A DNA stretch of 28,607 nucleotides from contig DASVGY010000128.1 in the NCBI GenBank assembly GCA_036379295.1, forward strand, positions 1 through 28,607, given 5' to 3'. Shown here in pieces: positions 1-8,202 of this stretch. The number at the start of each line of letters is the position of its first letter. The first letter of the stretch is position 1. Position numbers and translations under genes: made by a program. Below the pieces are notes generated by a model. The model was not told the origin of the DNA. It saw only the letters and a program-made list of their open reading frames with translations, and made no database searches. The DNA comes from Pseudopedobacter sp036379295. GTDB lineage: Bacteria > Bacteroidota > Bacteroidia > Sphingobacteriales > Sphingobacteriaceae.

Positions 1-1125
1 TTTAATAGTTTCTTTTATAAAATTCGCAATTTCGATTGCTTTTTCTCGGTCGTCATTTATAATAGTTACATGACCCATTTTACGATAAGGCTTGGTGTAT
101 TTTTTTCCGTATAGATGAACATATACACCGTCGTGTTTTAAAATATCTTCTAAACCTTCATATTCTGCAACTCCGTTATAGCCGCTTTCGCCCAATAAAT
201 TAAGCATAATGGCATTTGCAATCGCTTTTGTACTTCCCAAAGGAAGATTAAAGATTGCTCTAATGTGTTGGTCGAACTGTGAAGTGTAATTTCCTTCAAT
301 AGTTTGATGTCCACTATTATGCGGACGTGGAGCTAATTCGTTCACCAAGATCTGATGGTCTTTGGTCAAGAACATTTCTACCGCCAGAATCCCCACCATA
401 CTTAAACCAGAAGCAATGTTTTTCGCAATATCTTCTGCTCTTTGCTGTATTTCGAAATTGTAAGTGGACGGAGAAATTAAGAATTCTACCAAATTAGCTT
501 CCGGATTAAAATCCATTTCCACCATGGGGAAAGTAGCCATCTCACCGTCGGCATTGCGGGCAACAATTACGGCTATCTCCTTTTCAAAATCAACCAGATT
601 CTCTGCCATTGAGGGCTGATCAAAAGCTTCTTCCAAATCTTGCTCACTAGCTATTTTTTTAACGCCTTTACCATCGTAGCCATCTTTTCTTAGTTTCTGG
701 ATAAACGGCATGGGTAAATTTGCCTGTGCAAGCTGCTCTTTTGAATTAAACAACTGAAAAGCTGCTGTTGGTATATCGTTCTCCTTAAAAAATTGCTTTT
801 GTAAACCCTTATCTTGTATCAAACGAATGATGCGTGGTTGCGGATAAACCGTAACGCCTTGTTTTTCTAAATCTTCTAATGCTTCAATGTTAACCTTTTC
901 AATTTCTATGGTAATTAAATCAAGGTTTTTACCGAAATTGTAAACGGTTTCATAATCACTTAAAGAACCCACTTCAAAATAATCACAAATATTTTTGCAG
1001 GGGGCATCAACATCGGGGTCTAACACGTTTACCGAAATATTGTAATTTATGGTTTCCTGAATTAGCATTCGTCCCAATTGTCCGCCGCCTAAAATCCCTA
1101 ATCGGGTTTGTGATATTGATTTCAT
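1..1125 (-). CDS. purK: 5-(carboxyamino)imidazole ribonucleotide synthase PurK (3' end cut by window edge)
   Basis: PurK makes N5-CAIR from AIR, ATP and bicarbonate in the cytosolic purine pathway. Translating the minus strand from the ATG at 1123-1125 gives 375 uninterrupted codons with no stop before base 1. The family is about 380 residues long, so only a few C-terminal residues are missing. ATP-grasp features are visible in order: an N-terminal Rossmann-like start (LGILGGGQLGRM), a central lysine/glycine loop (QKLRKDGYDGKG), the metal/ATP site NELAPRPHNSGH, and LLGESGYNG near the end. It lies 32 bases after nuoB on the same strand and may be read through from nuoAB. The partner purE is not in view and could lie just beyond base 1. 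The assignment is secure; the missing end and the operon link are inference. Confidence 0.95.
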   Translation of the reverse strand, partial: MKSISQTRLGILGGGQLGRMLIQETINYNISVNVLDPDVDAPCKNICDYFEVGSLSDYETVYNFGKNLDLITIEIEKVNIEALEDLEKQGVTVYPQPRIIRLIQDKGLQKQFFKENDIPTAAFQLFNSKEQLAQANLPMPFIQKLRKDGYDGKGVKKIASEQDLEEAFDQPSMAENLVDFEKEIAVIVARNADGEMATFPMVEMDFNPEANLVEFLISPSTYNFEIQQRAEDIAKNIASGLSMVGILAVEMFLTKDHQILVNELAPRPHNSGHQTIEGNYTSQFDQHIRAIFNLPLGSTKAIANAIMLNLLGESGYNGVAEYEGLEDILKHDGVYVHLYGKKYTKPYRKMGHVTIINDDREKAIEIANFIKETIK

Positions 1126-1157
1126 GTCTATTTTGTGCTGATCAAATAGCTAAACAA

Positions 1158-1640
1158 TTAAATACTAGCCAAACTTTCTTTTTCGATTAATTTTTGTAAT
1201 TCTAAAATCCCGCCAATTAAAGCTTCTGGGCGTGGAGGGCAGCCTTGTACATAAATATCAACGGGGATAATCCGGTCCACACCTTTAACTACATGATAGC
1301 CGTGTTCCCAATATGGGCCGCCACAGTTTGAACACGAACCCATCGAGATTACATATTTTGGTTCTGGCATCTGCTCATAAAGCTTTTTAATGCGCTCGGC
1401 CATTTTAAAAGTAACCGTCCCTGCAATAATGATTACGTCCGCCTGCCGTGGCGAAGGCCTTGGAAAAACCCCGAATCTATCCAAATCAAAATTGGAAGCC
1501 ATAGAGCCCATCATCTCAATGGCGCAACAAGCTAAACCGAAACTTAATGGCCATAAAGACGATAGCCTAGCCCAATTCATTAAATCATCAAGCTTAGTTA
1601 CCACAATTCCCGTATTTTCTAATTGTTTTTCTAAACTCAT
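1158..1640 (-). CDS. nuoB: NADH-quinone oxidoreductase subunit B (NuoB)
   Basis: NuoB is the peripheral-arm subunit of complex I that holds the N2 [4Fe-4S] cluster, the last electron relay before quinone. The 160-residue protein has the expected length. The cluster ligands are visible as the tandem pair C38-C39 in FGLACCAIEMM, C103 in MGSCSNCGGPYW, and C134 in VQGCPPRPEAL. Its ATG overlaps the end of nuoA by four bases (1637-1640), so the two are translationally coupled. The next gene on the strand is purK rather than nuoC or nuoD, which is odd for a complex I locus. No membrane segment is expected, since the subunit sits at the membrane surface. Identification is secure from the cysteine pattern. 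Confidence 0.97.
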   Translation of the reverse strand: MSLEKQLENTGIVVTKLDDLMNWARLSSLWPLSFGLACCAIEMMGSMASNFDLDRFGVFPRPSPRQADVIIIAGTVTFKMAERIKKLYEQMPEPKYVISMGSCSNCGGPYWEHGYHVVKGVDRIIPVDIYVQGCPPRPEALIGGILELQKLIEKESLASI

Positions 1641-2206
1641 GCTTTTTTAAATCGTGGGGTAAATTTTGGTTTTGCAGCCTTAGTTGCTATTTCTATTTCA
1701 ACAGTTTCGGTGCTTTTGTTTTTAAAGGGGATATAGTTTTCATGGTTGATTTTTTCGTAAGCTGTTAAAGGAATTGCGGTATCAACAGTTGGAGTGATGG
1801 TGCTCGGTTTAATCCAATCTAAATCTTTTTTACGCCAAACGTAAACCAAACCTAAAATTAAAATGCTCAAAAAGGCCAGCATCTCGGTAAAACTTAACCA
1901 ACCCCAACGTCCGTCTGCCGCAATTAATTCCTTATCTGCAAAAATAGTTGCCCAAGGAAAAACAAAAATCATTTCCACATCAAACAACAAAAATATAAGC
2001 GCAATTATGTAAAAACGACTATTAAACTGAATCCAGGAACTGCCAGTGGGTTCTTCACCGCATTCGTACGAGCTGTTTTTTTCGGGATTAGGATGATGAG
2101 GAGCGATTAATTTGTTTACTGCAAAAGCACCACCAACGGCTAACAACCCCGTAATCAAAAAGATTAAGACTTTGCCAAACTCGGTAATGCTGGAGACTTC
2201 TTCCAT
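1637..2206 (-). CDS. nuoA: NADH-quinone oxidoreductase subunit A (NuoA) with C-terminal extension
   Basis: NuoA (ND3 homologue) is a small membrane subunit of complex I near the quinone site. Three membrane segments are visible at about residues 12-34, 64-88 and 105-124. The family signature loop YECGEEP (Cys49) and the following FNSRFYIIALIFLLFDVEMI are intact. The typical protein is about 120-135 residues; this one is 189. The extra tail, about residues 135-189, is polar, Thr/Pro/Lys-rich and ends in a basic stretch. It is in frame, with no sign of a frameshift. The ATG at 2206 lies four bases after an exact TAnnTTTG element on the minus strand, supporting this start and a near-leaderless message. 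The gene heads a nuoA-nuoB(-purK) unit. Confidence 0.95.
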   Translation of the reverse strand: MEEVSSITEFGKVLIFLITGLLAVGGAFAVNKLIAPHHPNPEKNSSYECGEEPTGSSWIQFNSRFYIIALIFLLFDVEMIFVFPWATIFADKELIAADGRWGWLSFTEMLAFLSILILGLVYVWRKKDLDWIKPSTITPTVDTAIPLTAYEKINHENYIPFKNKSTETVEIEIATKAAKPKFTPRFKKA

Positions 2207-2210
2207 AGCG

Positions 2211-2244
2211 CAAAGTTAATTAATGGAGGCATATTTTTATCAAA
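2211..2244 (-). promoter_or_regulatory. Bacteroidota-type promoter for nuoAB
   Basis: On the minus strand the -7 element TAACTTTG (plus-strand CAAAGTTA, 2211-2218) matches TAnnTTTG exactly. A TTTG (plus-strand CAAA, 2241-2244) sits 22 bases upstream, close to the usual -33 spacing. The -7 element ends four bases before the nuoA ATG, so the 5' leader would be very short or absent. Confidence 0.55.
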
Positions 2245-2281
2245 TATTATAGATATGATTTTAAAATCCCATTTTTGGCAG

Positions 2282-3472
2282 ATGAATTACGATGCGGTTA
2301 TAATTGGCGGAGGCGCTTGCGGGTTGATGTGTGCGGTGCAGGCTGGTTTTTTAGGGAAACGTACGCTAATTTTAGAGAAAAACAGTCAAGTTGGTGCTAA
2401 GATTTTAATCTCGGGCGGCGGTCGTTGTAACTATACTAACCTTTATACTTCTGCAAATAACTTTATTTCTGCCAATCCTCACTTTATAAAGTCGGCACTT
2501 TCACAATGGACAGTTGAGGATTCTGTTTCTTTTTTTGAAACCTACGGAATTACCGCTCAAGAAAAAACCTTAGGACAACTCTTTCCAACTTCTAATAAAG
2601 CAAAAGATATTGTGAACATATTCAGTGATTTATGCGAACAACGAGAACAAATTATTTCGGTAGATAGTGATGTAAAATCCGTAAATAAAATTGAAAATGG
2701 TTTTGAAGTTGCATTCGATAAAAACGGAAAAACACAAATAGTTACCGCAAAAAGTGTGGTAATGGCAAGTGGAGGTTTACCGATTGCCAAAATGGGTGCG
2801 TCGGATTTTTCTTTGAAGATTGCGCAACAGTTTGGTTTAAGAATTGAGAAAACTGCACCAGCCTTGGTTCCGCTTACCGTAACCGGAAAAGAAGAAGCTT
2901 TTTTTGCAGGCTTATCCGGCAATTCGATTTTTGCCAATGTAATTTTACCTCACATTAGTTTTGAAGAGAACATTTTATTTACGCATTGGGGTTTAAGCGG
3001 ACCGGCGATTTTGCAAATATCTTCTTATTGGAAACCCGGAGATAGTATTTTCATAGATTTGTTACCTCAGCAAAATATTGTAAAGCTTGTTGAGGAGGAG
3101 CGAAGCTTAAATGGTAAAAAGCAGCTCTCCACGTTTTTAACCACGTTTTACACCCGTAAATTTGTGGATGCCATTGCTGAACTGATTCCAACTCAGAAAA
3201 ACCTGGCTTCTTTAAGTAAGGATGATTTTGCGGCTATTGAAAACTTTATTCATCATTTTAAAGTGAAACCAGCTGGCGATAAAGGTTATGATAAGGCAGA
3301 GGTAATGCGTGGCGGTGTTTCCACAGATGAGCTTTCCTCTAAAACTTTAGAAGCCAAAAAAATAGCAGGCTTGTTTTTTGGTGGCGAATGTGTTGATGTT
3401 ACAGGCTGGCTTGGCGGCTATAACTTTCAATGGGCTTGGGCATCAGGTTTTGTGATAGCTCAAAATATTTAA
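2282..3472 (+). CDS. HI0933/YhiN-family NAD(P)/FAD-dependent oxidoreductase
   Basis: This is a flavoprotein of the HI0933 (YhiN, BaiN-like) family, soluble and of generally unknown substrate; some relatives are annotated as flavoprotein reductases. The N-terminus holds the FAD Rossmann motif NYDAVIIGGGACGLMCA, followed by LILEKNSQVGAKILISGGGRCNYTN, which contains the family hallmark K(I/L)xxSGGGRCN. The C-terminal hallmark GLFFGGECVDVTGWLGGYN is also present. I place the start at 2282 because the Rossmann strand then begins three residues in, as in the family; an in-frame ATG at 2255 would add nine residues. A TAnnTTTG-like element (CATTTTTG, 2270-2277, one mismatch) lies four bases before this ATG. 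The gene is convergent with rodA and appears to be monocistronic. The family is secure; the reaction is not known. Confidence 0.9.
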   Translation: MNYDAVIIGGGACGLMCAVQAGFLGKRTLILEKNSQVGAKILISGGGRCNYTNLYTSANNFISANPHFIKSALSQWTVEDSVSFFETYGITAQEKTLGQLFPTSNKAKDIVNIFSDLCEQREQIISVDSDVKSVNKIENGFEVAFDKNGKTQIVTAKSVVMASGGLPIAKMGASDFSLKIAQQFGLRIEKTAPALVPLTVTGKEEAFFAGLSGNSIFANVILPHISFEENILFTHWGLSGPAILQISSYWKPGDSIFIDLLPQQNIVKLVEEERSLNGKKQLSTFLTTFYTRKFVDAIAELIPTQKNLASLSKDDFAAIENFIHHFKVKPAGDKGYDKAEVMRGGVSTDELSSKTLEAKKIAGLFFGGECVDVTGWLGGYNFQWAWASGFVIAQNI

Positions 3473-3499
3473 TTCGTTTTTTCAAACCATCTAAAGTCA

Positions 3500-4759
3500 T
3501 CAAACAATTCCCATCCTGTTTGAATCCAGCTTTAGCAAGATAAACAACAGAATGGTGAAGCTTAGCAATGATGAGCCACCATAACTCACAAATGGTAGCG
3601 GAATACCAATAACAGGCATCAAACCTATCGTCATTGCGATATTAACAAAGAAGTGGCAAAAGATAATACAAGCTACTGCGTAACCGTAAATTCTACTAAA
3701 AGGAGAGCGCTGCCTTTCTGCTAAATGAATAATCCGCATCAGTAAAAAAAGATAGAGGGCAATCACTACAAAACTACCTACAAAGCCCCATTCTTCGCCC
3801 ACGGTACAAAAAATAAAATCGGTGCTTTGCTCTGGTACAAAATTAAATTTAGTTTGCGTTCCCTGTAAATATCCTTTACCTAACAACCCGCCAGAACCGA
3901 TGGCGATTTTTGATTGATTCACGTTGTAGCCAGCGCCTCTTGGATCTTTTACGATACCCAAAATCAGGTCAATTCTTACTTTTTGATGCGGTTTTAAAAT
4001 GTTGTTATACACAAAATCCACACTAAAAACGAACAGCACACACAACACAAATCCCGCAAGGAAAGTGGTAATTAGCGACCGATATTTACGCCCATTATAA
4101 ATCAATATCGCTAATAAAAAAACCAATCCTAAAATCACATAAATTTTTGAAAAAAGTAGCGTTAATACAAACAAAGCAATCATCATAAAACCGGCCACCA
4201 AAAATAAAGGAGATAGCCCCTCTCGATAGAGCACAAAAATAAGAGAGGTAAAAACCAGGGCAGAACCTGCATCGGGCTGTAAAATAATGAGTAAAACCGG
4301 GACGCCTAAAATAGCCAACGTTGGCAGCAGTGTACGCATTTCGGTAAGTTTAGCGGTACTTACGCTTAAATGCCTGGCTAACAGTAAGGATGTTGCCCAC
4401 TTTGCAAACTCAGAAGGTTGTAATCTGAAACTTCCAATAGGAATCCAGGCCTGGTTTCCGCCCACATTTCTTCCTACAACCAATACCATAATCAATAAAA
4501 AAACGGTAATCCCGTAAAAAACCGGGGAAAAGGCAAACATAAACTTGCTATCTAACAGCAAAATTACAATGCCTGTTACCAGCGCCACAACAATAAATAT
4601 TAGTTGCTTACCAGAGTTACTTGCTAAATCAATCAGTGCTTCATCTTCCTTATAAACGGCCGCATGGATACTGAACCAGCCAATGGTAACCAAACATAGG
4701 AATAAGCCAACCGTTAAAAAATCAACATTAAAGAAAAAGTTTCTGTTTGGGTTATTCAT
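3500..4759 (-). CDS. rodA: Rod shape-determining SEDS glycosyltransferase RodA
   Basis: RodA is the SEDS-family peptidoglycan polymerase of the elongasome and works with PBP2, encoded directly upstream. About ten membrane segments are visible. SEDS motifs are present: NQAWIPIGSFRLQPSEFAKW, the QPDAGSAL stretch, the large extracytoplasmic loop with DPRGAGYNVNQS holding the presumed catalytic Asp, VPEQSTDFIFCTVGEEWG, and the C-terminal GIPLPFVSYGGSSLLSF. I take the ATG at 4757-4759 (419 residues): it follows the mrdA stop by four bases and begins MNNPNRNF just before the first membrane segment. An in-frame upstream ATG at 4807 would add 16 residues inside mrdA. It is the last gene of the mreC-mreD-mrdA-rodA unit and converges with the flavoprotein gene. 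Confidence 0.96.
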   Translation of the reverse strand: MNNPNRNFFFNVDFLTVGLFLCLVTIGWFSIHAAVYKEDEALIDLASNSGKQLIFIVVALVTGIVILLLDSKFMFAFSPVFYGITVFLLIMVLVVGRNVGGNQAWIPIGSFRLQPSEFAKWATSLLLARHLSVSTAKLTEMRTLLPTLAILGVPVLLIILQPDAGSALVFTSLIFVLYREGLSPLFLVAGFMMIALFVLTLLFSKIYVILGLVFLLAILIYNGRKYRSLITTFLAGFVLCVLFVFSVDFVYNNILKPHQKVRIDLILGIVKDPRGAGYNVNQSKIAIGSGGLLGKGYLQGTQTKFNFVPEQSTDFIFCTVGEEWGFVGSFVVIALYLFLLMRIIHLAERQRSPFSRIYGYAVACIIFCHFFVNIAMTIGLMPVIGIPLPFVSYGGSSLLSFTILLFILLKLDSNRMGIV

Positions 4760-4763
4760 TTTC

Positions 4764-6689
4764 TTAAAGTGATTTTTTGTTGGTAGATATTGTTGCGGGT
4801 TGCACAATGGTACGGTCGCTCTTACTGGTATCTTGTTTTGGTACCGGTTTTAGGTATAATTTTTTTTGTCCTGGCAAAAGATTAGCATTTAGTAGTCTAT
4901 CAGTATAATATTTTGGCCTACTGATAGAATCGCGTAGGTATTTTTCAATCATTAAACTAGCGATAGGAGCAGACCATGTTGCGCCGTATCCAGCGTTTTC
5001 TACCACAACGGCAATGGCTATTTTAGGATTTTCTCGTGGCGCAAACGCAATAAAAACCGAGTGGTTATCGCCATGTGGATTTTGAACGGTTCCGGTTTTT
5101 CCACAAATTTCAATACCATCTATTCTGGCATTGTAAGCTGTACCCCCGGGCGAATTAACTACGCGGCTCATACCTTCAATCACCGGTTCAAAGTATTTAG
5201 CGTCGATTCCGGCCGAGTTTCTTTTTGTGTATTGTTCTTCAATTACTTTTTTATCGCCGATGGCTTTAATTAAATGAGGCTTATAATAAAAACCTCTATT
5301 TGCTAAAATAGCGGTTACATTGGCCATTTGCAGAGGCGTAATACCCAACTCTCCCTGACCTATGGAAAGGGAGATATTAAAAGCAGAAGTCCATTTATCA
5401 TTACCAAAAGATTTGGTGTAATAATCTGCGGTAGGGATTAATCCTTTGCGTTCTGCAGGTAAATCTATATCTAAGGTAGCGCCAATCCCAAATTTCATCA
5501 CCGCGTCTCGCCACCGTTTATAAGCATTTACAGGTCTCGCCCCGGTTTGGTCAATCATACGAGCGTAAGTATAACCATAATACGTGTTGCAGGAAGCCTC
5601 AATGGATTGTGATAGGTTTATTGTTCCGTGAACGTGGGTGCAGCCCATAAAACCGCGACGGCCATAACGGTAGCCACCCGGGCAATTATAATAAGTGTTG
5701 GCGGAAATTAAACCAAACTGCTGGGCAACCAGTGCGTTAATTACTTTAAAAATAGAGCCCGGAGGATATTCGGCTTGAATTGGCCGGATAAACATCGGCT
5801 TAAAGGGGTCTTTCAATAATTTCATGTAATTGTTCCCTCTTTGCCTGCCCACCATCATATTTGGATCGTACCCCGGGCTACTGATTGATGCCAAAATTTC
5901 TCCGGTGGACGGTTCAATAGCTACAACGCTGCCTATTTTATTATGCATCAAAGACTCGCCATACATTTGCAATTTTTTATCTAAAGAAGAGATAAGGTTA
6001 TCGCCGGCAACAGCAACCGTGTCATATTTTCCATCTAAAAAGCTACCTTGTTCGCGGTTATGCACATCTACCATAATGTTTCGCACACCACGTTGCCCTC
6101 TTAACAATTCTTCGTAAGATTTTTCTATCCCTGTTTTACCGATATAATCGCCCTGGCTGTAAAAGCCATCGTATTTTTCGATTTCACGCTCGTTAACTTC
6201 ACCTATGTATCCTAAAAACTGCGCCGCCGTTGAATCGGGGTAAAAACGCACCGATCGGTTTTGCACATAAAAACCCGGAAATTCAAAAAGCTTTTCCTGA
6301 AAGGCAGCGTAGGTAAGTGCCGAGAGTTGTTTTTGAAACAAAGATGCCCGGTACAAGGAGTAGTTTTTAGCTTTCTTAAAAGCCTTGTCAAACTCTGTTT
6401 TGCTAATTTTAATGAGTTTGCAAAATTCTAGGGTATCCATTGGTTTAACCTGCCCGGGTATCACCATTAAATCATAAACCGGTTCGTTTTGTACCAGCAC
6501 TTTATTATTTCTATCTAAAATAACTCCGCGAGCGGGGTAAATAATTAGCTTTCTGAGGACATTATTATCGGCCGAGAGCTTGTACGAATCATCAACAACC
6601 TGAATATAGTATAGCTTACCTAATAAAATTAAACTAACAAAAATGAAAATCCCTTGAATAATGTATCTACGTTTAAAAAAACTGTTCAT
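4764..6689 (-). CDS. mrdA: Penicillin-binding protein 2 (transpeptidase of the elongasome)
   Basis: PBP2 is the class B transpeptidase that cross-links peptidoglycan during side-wall growth, paired with RodA. The 641-residue protein has one N-terminal membrane anchor at about 9-30, a pedestal/dimerisation region at about 50-220 and the transpeptidase domain at about 240-585. The catalytic motifs are SxxK at S312-IF-K315 (PPGSIFK), SxN at S366-C-N368, and KTG at 531-533. The C-terminal tail, about 600-641, is polar and Ser/Thr/Lys-rich, with no visible motif. The ATG overlaps the end of mreD by four bases (6686-6689), which indicates translational coupling. All three catalytic motifs are intact, so this should be an active beta-lactam target. 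The identity is very secure from context and motifs. Confidence 0.97.
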   Translation of the reverse strand: MNSFFKRRYIIQGIFIFVSLILLGKLYYIQVVDDSYKLSADNNVLRKLIIYPARGVILDRNNKVLVQNEPVYDLMVIPGQVKPMDTLEFCKLIKISKTEFDKAFKKAKNYSLYRASLFQKQLSALTYAAFQEKLFEFPGFYVQNRSVRFYPDSTAAQFLGYIGEVNEREIEKYDGFYSQGDYIGKTGIEKSYEELLRGQRGVRNIMVDVHNREQGSFLDGKYDTVAVAGDNLISSLDKKLQMYGESLMHNKIGSVVAIEPSTGEILASISSPGYDPNMMVGRQRGNNYMKLLKDPFKPMFIRPIQAEYPPGSIFKVINALVAQQFGLISANTYYNCPGGYRYGRRGFMGCTHVHGTINLSQSIEASCNTYYGYTYARMIDQTGARPVNAYKRWRDAVMKFGIGATLDIDLPAERKGLIPTADYYTKSFGNDKWTSAFNISLSIGQGELGITPLQMANVTAILANRGFYYKPHLIKAIGDKKVIEEQYTKRNSAGIDAKYFEPVIEGMSRVVNSPGGTAYNARIDGIEICGKTGTVQNPHGDNHSVFIAFAPRENPKIAIAVVVENAGYGATWSAPIASLMIEKYLRDSISRPKYYTDRLLNANLLPGQKKLYLKPVPKQDTSKSDRTIVQPATISTNKKSL

Positions 6690-7201
6690 TTACGTTGTTT
6701 CTTTCTAAAGAATAATAGCTCTGCTATAAAAATCAAACCTAGTGTAAATAAAGAACTAAGAAGCACACGGCTTATTGTTGTAGGAATTTCAGAAACCCTA
6801 AAAACTTCAAAGTTGAGTAAAAAAAAGTGGTGCACCAACGTTAACACCAAGGCGTAAAAGGAAAACCAACGGAAGCCCATAATAGCCAACGTGGGTTCGG
6901 GGTCGCTATCATAATTGTCTTTTTGTACAGTAATACTGGTTACAGAAACCCTTACAAAGGCAGTAATAACACAGGCAGCAGCATGTAAACCCACGGTATC
7001 GTTAAAAACATCAATATTTAGCCCAATTAAGAATGAAAGAAAAAATAGCAGCCAGTTTGGGGTTTCAAACGGAAGTAATAAAATGAACAGAATGTAAATA
7101 TAAGGTGTGTTTAAACCAAACAAAACCATGTTCTTTATCAAAAAAACCTGAATAAATACCAGCAGAACATATCTAATGGCGTTTTTAATGATACTATTCA
7201 T
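6686..7201 (-). CDS. mreD: Rod shape-determining protein MreD
   Basis: MreD is a small integral membrane protein of the elongasome that binds MreC. This 171-residue protein is almost entirely hydrophobic, with about five membrane segments, and has the typical N-terminal pattern of Bacteroidota MreD (an early hydrophobic stretch, then LFGLNTPYIYILFILLLP). Sequence conservation in the family is low, so the call rests on size, topology and position between mreC and mrdA. It overlaps mreC by eight bases (7194-7201) and mrdA by four, so all these genes sit on one message. The C-terminus is strongly basic (FFRKKQRK), facing the cytoplasm by the positive-inside rule. Confidence 0.93.
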   Translation of the reverse strand: MNSIIKNAIRYVLLVFIQVFLIKNMVLFGLNTPYIYILFILLLPFETPNWLLFFLSFLIGLNIDVFNDTVGLHAAACVITAFVRVSVTSITVQKDNYDSDPEPTLAIMGFRWFSFYALVLTLVHHFFLLNFEVFRVSEIPTTISRVLLSSLFTLGLIFIAELLFFRKKQRK

Positions 7202-8033
7202 TTAGGCTCTCCTTATTTTGTTTTTCTAACGTTTCTTGCTCCGTTTGGAAATTATTTTTTATTACGTAAACGTATTGCAAAGCGTAAAAATTGGTCGCTA
7301 ATTTTACCGATATATCTAAAAAGCTTCCGCCACCTTTAACTCCTGCTTTTAAAACAGTACCTATCAAAATCCCTTTCGGAAAAATTACACCAAGTCCGGA
7401 GGTTACTACTCTTGCTTTAGGTTTTAAATTGAGTTGGTTAGGTATATCAGTTAAAGTAACCACATTTGGGTTTTTACCTTCCCAAATTAGAGGGCCAAAA
7501 TAGGGCGTGTTTTCTATGGATGAAGTAATGCGGGTGTCTTCATGTAAAATCGATTGAATGGAAGCGAAATTTTCTGAAACATTCCAAACAATGCCTACAA
7601 CTCCGCTTGGTCCAATAACGCCCATCCCTTTTTTAATTCCATCTTTTGAACCTCGGTTGATGGTAATATAGTTGTTTCTGGAAGTGATATATTTGTTGAC
7701 CACTTCGGCTAAAATATATTCGTATTTTACGTGGTTAATAGTATCTTCCACGTTTTTGCTTACCACACTGTCATCTAAAAATGAAGACTTTAGCCGGTTT
7801 CTTAATCTAACATTTTCTTTTGCCAAACTATCATTTACAAGATTTAAATTAAGGTATTTATTTACAGAATTTACTTCCTTATATATACTACCTACTATTT
7901 GGTTAGACGTGTTAAATGTGCTGGCTCTTTGGAAATCATTGTTTTTTACTAAAAGCACTAAAGAAACAGTGAGGTAGATGATCAGAAAAAAAAATGCGTT
8001 GTATTTATTGATGAACCTCCAAAGATTTAACAT
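7194..8033 (-). CDS. mreC: Rod shape-determining protein MreC
   Basis: MreC is the periplasmic scaffold of the elongasome that contacts and activates PBP2. The protein has 279 residues: a short cytoplasmic start, one membrane segment at about 12-30, a coiled-coil region at about 50-85 and the beta-rich MreC fold at about 105-260. The family signature NYITINRGSKDGIKKGMGVI (about 121-140) is clear, followed by GPSGVVGIVWNVSENFASI. It is the first gene of the shape operon here. In many Bacteroidota mreB precedes mreC, but no mreB is present: the next upstream gene on the strand is an antiporter, 217 bases away. Two exact minus-strand TAnnTTTG elements (8044-8051 and 8195-8202) lie in that gap. 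Confidence 0.95.
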   Translation of the reverse strand: MLNLWRFINKYNAFFFLIIYLTVSLVLLVKNNDFQRASTFNTSNQIVGSIYKEVNSVNKYLNLNLVNDSLAKENVRLRNRLKSSFLDDSVVSKNVEDTINHVKYEYILAEVVNKYITSRNNYITINRGSKDGIKKGMGVIGPSGVVGIVWNVSENFASIQSILHEDTRITSSIENTPYFGPLIWEGKNPNVVTLTDIPNQLNLKPKARVVTSGLGVIFPKGILIGTVLKAGVKGGGSFLDISVKLATNFYALQYVYVIKNNFQTEQETLEKQNKESLNE

Positions 8034-8043
8034 AGCTTTTTGC

Positions 8044-8051
8044 CAAATATA
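8044..8051 (-). promoter_or_regulatory. Candidate proximal -7 element of the mreC operon
   Basis: Minus-strand TATATTTG matches TAnnTTTG exactly and ends ten bases before the mreC ATG, predicting a leader of only a few bases. No -33 TTG is seen at the expected distance, so this may be chance in AT-rich DNA. Confidence 0.3.
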
Positions 8052-8163
8052 ATTTATAAAGAAGGTTTTACGTGGATGTTAAAATGCAAAAACTCAAGTT
8101 TTAGTGAAATTTGCAGATGTTTTGTAGCGTATAGCATGGCATTTTTTCAAAAAAATAAAATTA

Positions 8164-8187
8164 TTGGTAAAAGATGCGGTTTACCAA
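8164..8187. repeat. Perfect 8-bp inverted repeat in the mreC upstream gap
   Basis: TTGGTAAA (8164-8171) and TTTACCAA (8180-8187) are perfectly complementary arms around an eight-base spacer (8172-8179). The site lies just downstream of an exact minus-strand -7 element (8195-8202). It could be a repressor operator overlapping the transcription start, or the first hairpin of a leader of about 160 bases before mreC. There is no U-tract on either side, so it is not an intrinsic terminator. Confidence 0.5.
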
Positions 8188-8194
8188 CAATTTG

Positions 8195-8202
8195 CAAAGA
8201 TA
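8195..8202 (-). promoter_or_regulatory. Candidate distal -7 element of the mreC operon
   Basis: Minus-strand TATCTTTG matches TAnnTTTG exactly. It would start a message with a leader of about 160 bases before mreC. No clear -33 TTG lies 19-22 bases upstream, so the call rests on the -7 match and on its position next to the inverted repeat at 8164-8187. Confidence 0.4.

Noticed and set aside
1390..1650. An 86-codon plus-strand frame opposite nuoB
   Set aside because: It is fully antisense to nuoB and has no homology signal.
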